The notes under the pieces were generated by a model. It searched no databases and was not told where the DNA came from. It worked only from the letters and a program-made list of their open reading frames with translations. This document shows, piece after piece, positions 45,728 to 53,051 of a DNA stretch of 64,000 bases. The position numbers and the translations under genes are program-made. The DNA is from an uncultured Clostridia bacterium (GTDB taxonomy: Bacteria; Bacillota; Clostridia; UBA1381). The number at the start of each line of letters is the position of its first letter. Positions within the stretch are counted from its first letter, which is position 1. The stretch covers positions 124,001 through 188,000 of the forward strand of contig CANQKM010000005.1 of assembly GCA_947624485.1 (NCBI GenBank). Direction: 5' to 3'.

Positions 45728-46606
45728 ATGAGTTTAACTTACAGGCTGGTTGACCGCATAATACGAAAAAAGGACTTGAAGCACCGCTTCGATATGCCGG
45801 AGGACGAGTTTTTGAATTTTCTGAAAACAAAGGAGCGTCCGACGGATCTGCCGAAATTTATGTATAAGGAGCTATGCGTTAAAAAGGCGATGTTCGGGCA
45901 AAGACCGATGTTCCGTCTGACGCGCGCCGCCGGTTCAAACGGCAGAGCCGTGCTGTTCCTGCACGGCGGCGGAGGTATGTTCCCTCCCACAATATTCCAT
46001 TACAAGCTCGCGCAGAGGCTCGCGCAGAATTCGCGCGCGGAGGTGTTTTTTCCGTTTTATCCGCTCGCGCCCGAGGCGACGGTCGATGAGTCGGCGGAGT
46101 GGGTGTATAAGGCGTACGATGAGATTTTAAGGGAGTACGAGGCGGATAAAATCACCGTAATAGGTGACAGCGCGGGCGCGCTTTTGGCGGCGCGTCTTGT
46201 CGGTCACACGGCGCGTAAGCCGCGCGGAGTTGTGCTTATATCGCCCGTTACGGGTACGGATAACAGCGACGAGGCATACATAAAGGCGAAGCAAAACGAT
46301 GTGCTGCTGTCGGAGTTTATAATCGGCATGTCGGCGAAGCACTGGGGAAAGGGTGTACCGATGTCGGACGGGCGCATGAACGCCGAGTACGTAGATTTTA
46401 CCGATTATCCGCCGACGCTGCTTTTTTACGGCACGGGTGAAATGTTCGCGCCGCATATTGACAGGCTTATCGCAAATATCAAAAAGAGCGGCGCGCACCT
46501 TAAAGTATACGCCGGCAAGGGTATGTGCCACGACTGGGCGATCGTCTCGTCCATACCCGAGGGGCGCAGAGCGCTTAATCGGATATGCAAATTTATAAAC
46601 GAATAA
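45728..46606 (+). CDS. Alpha/beta-hydrolase esterase (hormone-sensitive-lipase-like)
   Basis: 292 residues, cytoplasmic. The oxyanion-hole motif HGGGG is at about residue 78, and the nucleophile elbow GDSAGALLAARL contains the catalytic Ser. A catalytic Asp (near PTLLFYGTGEMFAPH) and His (CHDWAI) follow in the usual order. The family hydrolyses short acyl esters; the substrate is unknown. It is monocistronic with its own promoter and ends at a palindromic repeat region. Confidence 0.88.
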   Translation: MSLTYRLVDRIIRKKDLKHRFDMPEDEFLNFLKTKERPTDLPKFMYKELCVKKAMFGQRPMFRLTRAAGSNGRAVLFLHGGGGMFPPTIFHYKLAQRLAQNSRAEVFFPFYPLAPEATVDESAEWVYKAYDEILREYEADKITVIGDSAGALLAARLVGHTARKPRGVVLISPVTGTDNSDEAYIKAKQNDVLLSEFIIGMSAKHWGKGVPMSDGRMNAEYVDFTDYPPTLLFYGTGEMFAPHIDRLIANIKKSGAHLKVYAGKGMCHDWAIVSSIPEGRRALNRICKFINE

Positions 46607-46612
46607 CGCGGA

Positions 46613-46695
46613 AACGGGGACACTAAAATTTTAGTGTCCCCGTTATGTTTTAGTGTCCCCAAACTTTAGTGTCCCCGTGGCGTTTTAGTGTCCCC
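46613..46695. repeat. Perfect 32-bp palindrome and TTTAGTGTCCCC repeat array
   Basis: A perfect palindrome of 16 bp per arm covers 46613-46644. Its right arm supplies the first of four direct copies of TTTAGTGTCCCC (46630, 46649, 46665 and 46684). The array lies between the convergent esterase and GH2 genes, where the palindrome could stop transcription both ways. Confidence 0.9.
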
Positions 46696-46698
46696 ATA

Positions 46699-49086
46699 TT
46701 ATATGATTTTGACAATGCACTCATTCGCGTTAAGCCCGTCAGACTTTGCGGCAACCTTTATTTGTCCGGGCGCGACGGCTCTCACGAGCAGCTGGCATTT
46801 TCCGTTAAATGCGCGGCGCGTGTTTGTTTTTTCGCTGTCGTGGTCGGCAGGGTTGCCGTTGCCCGTGCCGAGAAGTTTGCCGCCGCTTATTTCAAAACGG
46901 ATCTCATTATCAGCGGTCAGGACGGTATCGCCGTTTTTGTCGGTTATATCCGCGTTTATTATCGCCGTATCGCCTACGTTGATCTCATTCTTGTACGCGT
47001 TTAACTTTACGGCATACGGCTCGCCCGTCGGCTTTATAATGTCCTCGGCGGTCTTTTGTCCGTTTTTGTATCCGACAGCCTTTATTTCGTCCGTCTCACA
47101 AATCACGTTTTCCCACGAAAGGTACCAATTCCTTTCCATAGGCTTTTTGCCGCAGCTTTTGCCGTTTACGAAAAGCTCGACCTCGTCGAGATTGGAGTAG
47201 CAGTAAAAGCTTACCGTTTCGCCCTTTACAAAGCCGCTTCGCGGAAATAGATGAAGCACAGTTTCGTCCGTCCACCATGATTTATAGTAGTAGTAATTAT
47301 CCTTCTCAAAGCCGCAGTAATCGAAAATGCCGAACTGCGAATACACCGCCGGATAGCCGAGCGGCGTCGGCTCGCCGCGGTAGTCGAAGCCCGTCCAGAG
47401 AAAAATTCCCGAAAGGTACGGACGCTCCGCGAAATATTTCCACTCGTTCTCGGCTATGTCCTTTTTGACCGCCTTGATTCCGCTTTTTACCTTGCTTTCG
47501 TTGTCCGCGTCAAGCACGTAATACCTGCCCCTGCTCTCGTCGGTACTGTAACAGCCGCGCGTGCCGCTGTTCGACGACGCCTCGGTGATGATAACGGGCT
47601 GATTCGGCACTCTCTCATGGTAATCGTCCCACGCGAATCTGTTATAGTTAAAGCCCATAACGTCAAGGTACTTCGTCACGCCGATATACGGTTCGGCGTT
47701 GTCGTAACGCCGCTCGCCGTCCCAGCACACGACAGCCGACGTGACGGGGCGCGTCGGATCGAGCTTTTTGATTTCCGCGATCATTGTACGCGTCGCCCTT
47801 GCCGTTTCGGGGCGGTGCTGCGCGAATATTTCCTCGTTGCCTATGCCCCACAGGAATATTGACGGGTGGTTCCTGTCGCGCTTTACCATCGACGCGAGGC
47901 TTTCGATGTCCTCCGGTGCCGCCGACATGCGGCGCGTTTCCTCAAACACGAGCATACCGAGTCTGTCGCATATATCGAGAAGCTCCGGCGGCGCGGGGTA
48001 ATGCGAGCTTCTTACCGCGTTCGCGCCCATGCTCTTCATTTGCCTTACGCGGTACTCGTTCACGCTGTCGGGTACGGCGATGCCCGCGCCGGCGTGGTCG
48101 TAGTGGCAGCACAAGCCCTGTATGCGGACGTGTCTGCCGTTCAGGTAAAAGCCTCTGTCGCAGTCGAAGTGCATATCCCTTATGCCGAAGGTTACCTCGT
48201 ATTCGTCGCGAACCGTTTCGCCTAAGTAAAGGCGCACTGCCGCGCTGTATAGGTACGGATCGTCCAAATCCCAGAGCGTCACATTATCGAGCTTAACCTC
48301 GCCCGAGTACAGCGTGCTGCTCCACGCGTCAAGCGATACGCTTCCGTCGTTCCGCGCGATTGTGTTTCCGCCGCCGTCCTTTATTTCCGCCTCAACGCGC
48401 ACGGATTTTTGTTCTAAATTTCTGTTCAGAATATCGGCGTTTATTTTTACACAAGCCGTATTATTCGTTAAATCGGGCTGCGCAATAACCGACACGCCCC
48501 ACGGCTCGATATGTATATTGTCAACTACTTCAATCCGCACCGGACGGTATACGCCGCCGCCCTCGTACCACCAGCCCTCACGCTCGGACGCGTCGACGCG
48601 CACGGCGACTATGTTCTCACCCGCGTTCAAAAAATCGGTAATGTCATAGTAAAATCCGCCGTAGCCGCTCGCGTGCGTTCCGACGTAGTACTCGTTCACG
48701 TAAAGAACGCTGCCGCGGTAAACGCCGTCAAAGTGAATGTATACGCGGTTTTCGTCAAGGCCGTCGGATATTGTGAGCTTCTTCCTGTACCACGCAGCGC
48801 CGCCCTCTATGCAGCCTCCCGCGAACAGGCGGCTCCCGATGCTCTCCATTTCGGGAATATCGCGCATATCGGAGTTTTCGTTTGTTTTGAAGCAGTAATC
48901 CTTTTCGGGCAGAAAATCGTGCGGCAAATCGACGCTTCGCCACGCGGAGTCGTCAAAATCAAACGCCGCCGCGCCTTTAAAGTGCGCACGCGCCTTCGCG
49001 CCGCCCCAGCCGTCGGTGGGCTTTTTCGGAGCAAGGTCGCCCTCGTAAAATTTCCAGCCCGTGTTTATATCAATTCTTTTACGCAT
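46699..49086 (-). CDS. Glycoside hydrolase family 2 (beta-galactosidase-like, multidomain)
   Basis: 795 residues. N-terminal sugar-binding jelly roll (about 1-190), Ig-like domain (about 195-305), TIM barrel (about 310-600) with acid/base Glu418 in WGIGNEE and nucleophile Glu502 in IITEASSN, then a DUF4982-like domain (about 615-690) and a C-terminal Ig-like domain (about 695-795). This is the layout of GH2 beta-galactosidases found in gut bacteria. No signal peptide, so probably intracellular. The ATG at 49086 follows GGAGG at eight bases; the open frame continues 90 bases upstream without a ribosome site. It has its own promoter. Confidence 0.9.
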   Translation of the reverse strand: MRKRIDINTGWKFYEGDLAPKKPTDGWGGAKARAHFKGAAAFDFDDSAWRSVDLPHDFLPEKDYCFKTNENSDMRDIPEMESIGSRLFAGGCIEGGAAWYRKKLTISDGLDENRVYIHFDGVYRGSVLYVNEYYVGTHASGYGGFYYDITDFLNAGENIVAVRVDASEREGWWYEGGGVYRPVRIEVVDNIHIEPWGVSVIAQPDLTNNTACVKINADILNRNLEQKSVRVEAEIKDGGGNTIARNDGSVSLDAWSSTLYSGEVKLDNVTLWDLDDPYLYSAAVRLYLGETVRDEYEVTFGIRDMHFDCDRGFYLNGRHVRIQGLCCHYDHAGAGIAVPDSVNEYRVRQMKSMGANAVRSSHYPAPPELLDICDRLGMLVFEETRRMSAAPEDIESLASMVKRDRNHPSIFLWGIGNEEIFAQHRPETARATRTMIAEIKKLDPTRPVTSAVVCWDGERRYDNAEPYIGVTKYLDVMGFNYNRFAWDDYHERVPNQPVIITEASSNSGTRGCYSTDESRGRYYVLDADNESKVKSGIKAVKKDIAENEWKYFAERPYLSGIFLWTGFDYRGEPTPLGYPAVYSQFGIFDYCGFEKDNYYYYKSWWTDETVLHLFPRSGFVKGETVSFYCYSNLDEVELFVNGKSCGKKPMERNWYLSWENVICETDEIKAVGYKNGQKTAEDIIKPTGEPYAVKLNAYKNEINVGDTAIINADITDKNGDTVLTADNEIRFEISGGKLLGTGNGNPADHDSEKTNTRRAFNGKCQLLVRAVAPGQIKVAAKSDGLNANECIVKII

Positions 49087-49120
49087 ATTTTCGTCCTCCG
49101 TCCGCTCTGTGTTCACCGTC

Positions 49121-49149
49121 ATTATAATTCTTTTCCCCGTAAATGTAAA
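49121..49149 (-). promoter_or_regulatory. Sigma-A promoter of the large GH2 gene
   Basis: TTTACA and TATAAT with a 17-bp spacer on the minus strand, about 35 bp upstream of the start codon, divergent from the channel operon promoter. Confidence 0.72.
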
Positions 49150-49170
49150 CATAAAAATGTGACTTTTCCG

Positions 49171-49199
49171 TTGCAAAATATGTAAAAATTTGTTATAAT
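49171..49199 (+). promoter_or_regulatory. Sigma-A promoter of the channel operon
   Basis: TTGCAA and TATAAT with a 17-bp spacer on the plus strand, 63 bp upstream of the first gene. The -35 boxes of this promoter and the divergent GH2 promoter are only about 20 bp apart. Confidence 0.8.
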
Positions 49200-49262
49200 A
49201 TGTTTAATACGCTGTTTTACATTTTTATTTAAGGGGGGAAAGCGCGGAAAACGCGCGGATAT

Positions 49263-50348
49263 ATGAAACGTGTGGTTTTTGAAAAATGGCAGATCAAGAA
49301 GCTGCTCGCATGGTTTCTCGGCTTCGTAATCATAGGCGGCGGGTACATATGCTATACCACGTACACGCTCTACCGGGACAAGTCCGCCGAGGAGTATTAC
49401 TGGCAGAAAAATATGCTCGACCGTGAGGCGGAGGCTATCGGCGCGCAGCAGGTCGGCGCGGAGACGACGCGCGTGTTTACCGGCACGTATCTCGAAAGCG
49501 TCAAGGAGGTTGCTCTGCGCAGCAGCTATTACCGCGTCGTGTGCAGCATATGGTTCCGCTGGAAGGGCGACGACGACCTCGATATGGTAAACAACTTCCA
49601 TATCTACAACGGCACGACGAACAAGCTCGAGGTCATGGAGGACACGATGATAAACGGCTGGCACTATCAGCGCTGCCGCCTCGACGTGACGGTGAACAAC
49701 GATTTCTGGACGGTGCGTTTCCCGCTCGAGTCGCATCAGATGCGTTTCTACATAGAACCGAATATGCCGGCTAAAAGAGTTACTCTCGAAAAGGACGGCG
49801 ACAACAGCTCGTACAACCCGAATATAGGCATACCCGGTTTTTACATTGTGCGCCACGACACGGCTGAATTTACGCAGGTATACGACACGTCCTACGGCAA
49901 AAACAGTGACGATGAGATAACGTCGGAATTTATGACGCAGCTTGAGATCAACAGAAGTGGTCTCGGTTTGTACGCGAAGTGCTTTATCGCGCTGTTCGGC
50001 ACGTCGCTGTGGGTGTTTATAACGATGTTCCTCTGCACGTACCACCGCGTGGATCCGCTCAGCATGATTCCGGCGGCTCTTTTCGGTACTGTTTCAAACA
50101 TCATGGTCGGCGCGAACCTTCTCCCCGACGCGCTCGAGATAGGCTTGCTCGAATACGTCAACGCGTGGGGTATATTTACCATAATAGCCGGCGCGCTGAC
50201 TATAATCAACATAAACCGAATACGGAACAAGCACGGCGATAACAGGTTTGCCGCGCTGTTCGGACGCGTAATGAGCTTTACGCTGATGTTTATAGTTATA
50301 CTCGGCCATATACTCATGCCGCTGTCGGCGTATATGGCGACGGTATGA
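49263..50348 (+). CDS. Pentameric ligand-gated ion channel-like membrane protein
   Basis: 361 residues. An N-terminal membrane anchor (about 13-31) leads to a beta-rich outer domain (about 60-232) and four closely spaced C-terminal helices (about 236-258, 266-287, 299-320, 333-353), the topology of pLGICs such as GLIC and ELIC plus one extra N-terminal helix. Supporting motifs: SIWFRWKGDDD where the family has a Trp/acidic strand; FWTVRFPLESHQMRFYIE, which matches the pro-loop FPxDxQ signature with Glu for Asp; a conserved-position Arg231 before M1; and an M2-like helix ending in NLLPD. The ribosome site is unusual: a G6 tract is separated from the ATG by a small GCGCG hairpin. First of four coupled genes. 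Assigned by pattern only. Confidence 0.65.
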   Translation: MKRVVFEKWQIKKLLAWFLGFVIIGGGYICYTTYTLYRDKSAEEYYWQKNMLDREAEAIGAQQVGAETTRVFTGTYLESVKEVALRSSYYRVVCSIWFRWKGDDDLDMVNNFHIYNGTTNKLEVMEDTMINGWHYQRCRLDVTVNNDFWTVRFPLESHQMRFYIEPNMPAKRVTLEKDGDNSSYNPNIGIPGFYIVRHDTAEFTQVYDTSYGKNSDDEITSEFMTQLEINRSGLGLYAKCFIALFGTSLWVFITMFLCTYHRVDPLSMIPAALFGTVSNIMVGANLLPDALEIGLLEYVNAWGIFTIIAGALTIININRIRNKHGDNRFAALFGRVMSFTLMFIVILGHILMPLSAYMATV

Positions 50349-50371
50349 TTTCGGAAAGGAGAATTGGGGTT

Positions 50372-51100
50372 ATGAAGGATTATGCTATCGGTCTTGTTTC
50401 GGTAAAATGGAGCTTCGGCAGAATAGTTTTGCTCGTTATTCTCGCTGCGCTCAGCCTGCTTATACAGAAATACATATCCGCGAATCCATATCTGCCGCTG
50501 TGGCTCGACGGCTTCGGACCGTTTTTCGCGGCGGCTGTGGACGGTCCGGTATTCGGCGCGGCTGTGTCGGTGCTGTGGCTTATATTGAGCATTGCCGTGA
50601 ACGGCTTTTCGGTACACTCGTTTTTGCTGATACTGATGTTCGCGATAATGGCGGCGATATTCGGAGCGATGTTCCGTCTCGGATTTTTCGGTAACAGGAA
50701 AACCGTTCCGTTCGCGTTCGCGGTGCTGATTTTGGTCGATACTTTAACGGCGGTCGCGACAAGCATGGCTCTTTACGGAGAGTCGACGTTCACAAATATT
50801 ATAACGACGTTCATTCACGGTCTTATGACCTCGCTCGGGGTACACGGACTTATAGCCGGAACGGTGTCGTATATGGCGGCAAGCATTGTGGATAAGGCGA
50901 TCATTATCGCGGTTATTTTCCTGATATTTAAGGTCATGCCGCAGAAGGCTGCCGATTTCTTCCTCATAAGCAAGAAAATCCCCGTCGCCGTATTCGCGGA
51001 AACGAAGGAGGACGCGGAGTTCCGGGAAGAGGCGGACAAGCTTAAGCATAACGCTCAGGAAAAAATAGAGCAGAAGAAAAGCGCGGAGGCGGTAAAATGA
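50372..51100 (+). CDS. ECF S-component-like membrane protein (first copy)
   Basis: 242 residues with five or six transmembrane helices in the first 195, then a charged, probably helical tail rich in Lys and Glu. The segment PLWLDGFGPFFAAAVDGPVFGAAVSVLW resembles the core of ECF transporter S-components and of the S-like domains of some membrane sensors. There is no ATPase or EcfT gene nearby. The ATG at 50372 is used because AAAGGAGA precedes it; the earlier ATG that overlaps the previous stop has no ribosome site. Its stop overlaps the K+ channel start (ATGA). Confidence 0.6.
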   Translation: MKDYAIGLVSVKWSFGRIVLLVILAALSLLIQKYISANPYLPLWLDGFGPFFAAAVDGPVFGAAVSVLWLILSIAVNGFSVHSFLLILMFAIMAAIFGAMFRLGFFGNRKTVPFAFAVLILVDTLTAVATSMALYGESTFTNIITTFIHGLMTSLGVHGLIAGTVSYMAASIVDKAIIIAVIFLIFKVMPQKAADFFLISKKIPVAVFAETKEDAEFREEADKLKHNAQEKIEQKKSAEAVK

Positions 51101-51855
51101 GAGAACAGATAAGTAACGTCATTTACGGTCAGAAAACAAAGGGCCGTTCGACCGTGTACTACGACTGGTTCATAATGGTTGTGGCGATCGCGAGCGTTGT
51201 GCCGATGATGTTCCGCGGCGAGCTTTCGACGTGGATGCAAACGCTTGAATCGATCACGGTCTACATACTGTTTTTTGACTATATTTTGAGGTGGATGACG
51301 CATGATTTCAGAATGAAAAACCACTCGATATGGGCGTTTTTCATCTACCCGTTCACGCCGCTCGCGATTATGGATATAGCGGGTATACTTCCGACGCTTG
51401 GGCTGCTGCCGCCGACCTTTATGATTCTGAGGGTGCTGCGCCTTGTAAAGCTCGCGCAGTACTCGCAAAGCTGCAGACGCGTCATGAACGTGTTCCGCAG
51501 TCAGGCGAAAACGCTCTGCTCGGTGCTTATAATCGCGATAGCGTACATATTTATATCGGCGCTTGTGATGTTCGTGCATGAGCCTGCCGATAACTTCCCG
51601 ACGTTTTTCGACGCGCTCTACTGGGCGACGACGGCTCTCACGACCGTCGGCTACGGCGATATTTACCCCGCGACGCAGATAGGGCGGTTCATAAGCATGG
51701 TTTCCTCGCTTCTCGGAATAGCCGTAATCGCGATGCCTGCCGGTATCGTTACGGCGGGCTTTATGGAGGAGCTTAACAAGGACTTAGCCGAAAAGGAGAG
51801 GGAAAAGGAAAACAAAGAGAACGGGGAAAAGGAGGATGCTTCCGATGAAAAATAA
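51097..51855 (+). CDS. Voltage-gated-type potassium channel (six TM)
   Basis: 252 residues. Six transmembrane helices with an S4-like helix having Arg/Lys every third residue (RVLRLVK at about 112-118, more basic residues to 128), a pore helix and the canonical filter TTVGYGD at 182-188, then S6 with a likely glycine hinge. The C-terminal tail of about 25 residues is a highly charged helix; no RCK or cyclic-nucleotide domain is present. It should be a K+-selective, voltage-sensitive tetramer. It overlaps the preceding gene by 4 bp and the next by 11 bp. Confidence 0.92.
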   Translation: MREQISNVIYGQKTKGRSTVYYDWFIMVVAIASVVPMMFRGELSTWMQTLESITVYILFFDYILRWMTHDFRMKNHSIWAFFIYPFTPLAIMDIAGILPTLGLLPPTFMILRVLRLVKLAQYSQSCRRVMNVFRSQAKTLCSVLIIAIAYIFISALVMFVHEPADNFPTFFDALYWATTALTTVGYGDIYPATQIGRFISMVSSLLGIAVIAMPAGIVTAGFMEELNKDLAEKEREKENKENGEKEDASDEK

Positions 51856-52450
51856 GACGCTGCAAAAGTATCTCGTTATTATGCTTGCCGGAATAGTCCT
51901 CAATCTCGGTCTTTACTGGCTCGCGCATATTTTACATATCCCGGCGTGGTTCGACACCGTGGGAACGGCGTACGCCGCCGTTACGCTCGAACCGGCGGCG
52001 GGGCTTATTATAGCCTATCTCACAAACCTTTTTGAGTCGAACGCCGTTTACGCGAGCAACTCCATAGTTTATTACGCGATAGCGGCTCTGTGCGCGCTTT
52101 TGTTCGGACTTATGCTTCGCAAGAACGGCAAGGTCTCATGGAAAAAGCTGCCGCTTGCAGCCGTAATTTACGTGGCCGCGGCGTCACTTTTGTCGGCGGC
52201 TATTACGATGTGGCGCACGGGCGCGCCGAACAGCGGCTGGGAGCTTGTATTTTTCAGCGCGGCAAGGTCGCGCGGTGTTTCCGTGTTCTTCTCCGCGGCG
52301 TTCGGAGCGGGAGTGCTGAAAATCATAGACACAGCCGTGCTGTGCGTGCTGCTGCCGATTTTGTATAAGGTAACGCCGAAACGGTTCAAAAACGAGTATT
52401 ACAAGGAAAAACTCACATGGAAATCTCCGTTTAAGGAAAATACAAATTAA
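51845..52450 (+). CDS. ECF S-component-like membrane protein (second copy)
   Basis: 201 residues, about five transmembrane helices. The segment PAWFDTVGTAYAAVTLEPAAGLIIAYLTNL is a closer match to S-components (W-x-D-T-x-G-T, AA, P-x-x-G, TNL) and parallels the segment in the first copy. The start is the ATG at 51845, placed nine bases after GGAGG, inside the end of the K+ channel gene. A perfect terminator follows. The ligand is unknown. Confidence 0.65.
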   Translation: MKNKTLQKYLVIMLAGIVLNLGLYWLAHILHIPAWFDTVGTAYAAVTLEPAAGLIIAYLTNLFESNAVYASNSIVYYAIAALCALLFGLMLRKNGKVSWKKLPLAAVIYVAAASLLSAAITMWRTGAPNSGWELVFFSAARSRGVSVFFSAAFGAGVLKIIDTAVLCVLLPILYKVTPKRFKNEYYKEKLTWKSPFKENTN

Positions 52451-52453
52451 AGC

Positions 52454-52487
52454 AAAAAGCTTGAAGCCGCGCGGCTTCAAGCTTTTT
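52454..52487. terminator. Perfect-palindrome bidirectional terminator
   Basis: A 34-bp perfect palindrome (17 bp per arm, AAAAAGCTTGAAGCCGC and its complement) ends in A and T runs. It separates the channel operon from the convergent trpEG operon; the trpG stop codon begins at its edge. Confidence 0.93.
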
Positions 52488-53051
52488 TTACATATCCAGA
52501 AAATTCCGTATTATTTTTTTACCGTCGGGCGTGAGGACGGATTCGGGGTGGAACTGTATTCCGTAAACGGGACGCTCTGCGTGCTTTACGCCCATAATGC
52601 AGCCGTCGTCGCTGCGCGCCGTTATGTTAAGGCAGTCGGGAAGCGTGTCCTCGTCAATCACGAGCGAGTGGTACCTTCCCACCTCCGTACGAGCGGAAAG
52701 TCCGTCGAATATCGGGCAGTCCATGTCAATCGTCACAACGTCGCTCTTTCCGTGCATTATGCGCGGCGCGTGAGTTATCCTGCAGCCGAACGCCTCGCCT
52801 ATCGCCTGGTGTCCGAGACAAACGCCGAGAATCGGTATATTGCCGGCGTTTTTGATAAGCTCGATACATATTCCGGCATCCTTCGGGTAGCCCGGTCCGG
52901 GCGACAGTATGATGTGGCTCGGTTTTTTGTCCAATACTTCGCCGACCGTTATTTTGTCGTTACGGTACACCTCTATGCCGGGGTTTATCTCGCCGATGTA
53001 CTGGCAGAGATTGTACGTGAACGAGTCGTAATTGTCTATCACTATAATCAT
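52488..53051 (-). CDS. trpG: Anthranilate synthase component II (glutamine amidotransferase)
   Basis: 187 residues, class I amidotransferase. IVIDNYDSFTYNL is at the start; the nucleophile Cys is in GVCLGHQAIGE; the His-Glu pair is in GIQFHPESV. It supplies ammonia from glutamine to TrpE. It can also serve as PabA, since these subunits are often shared. The start overlaps the trpE stop by 4 bp. Confidence 0.95.
   Translation of the reverse strand: MIIVIDNYDSFTYNLCQYIGEINPGIEVYRNDKITVGEVLDKKPSHIILSPGPGYPKDAGICIELIKNAGNIPILGVCLGHQAIGEAFGCRITHAPRIMHGKSDVVTIDMDCPIFDGLSARTEVGRYHSLVIDEDTLPDCLNITARSDDGCIMGVKHAERPVYGIQFHPESVLTPDGKKIIRNFLDM

Noticed and set aside
46613-46695. Possible small CRISPR array
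   Set aside because: Repeats are only 12 bp, spacers 4-7 bp, one copy is inverted, and no cas genes are near.
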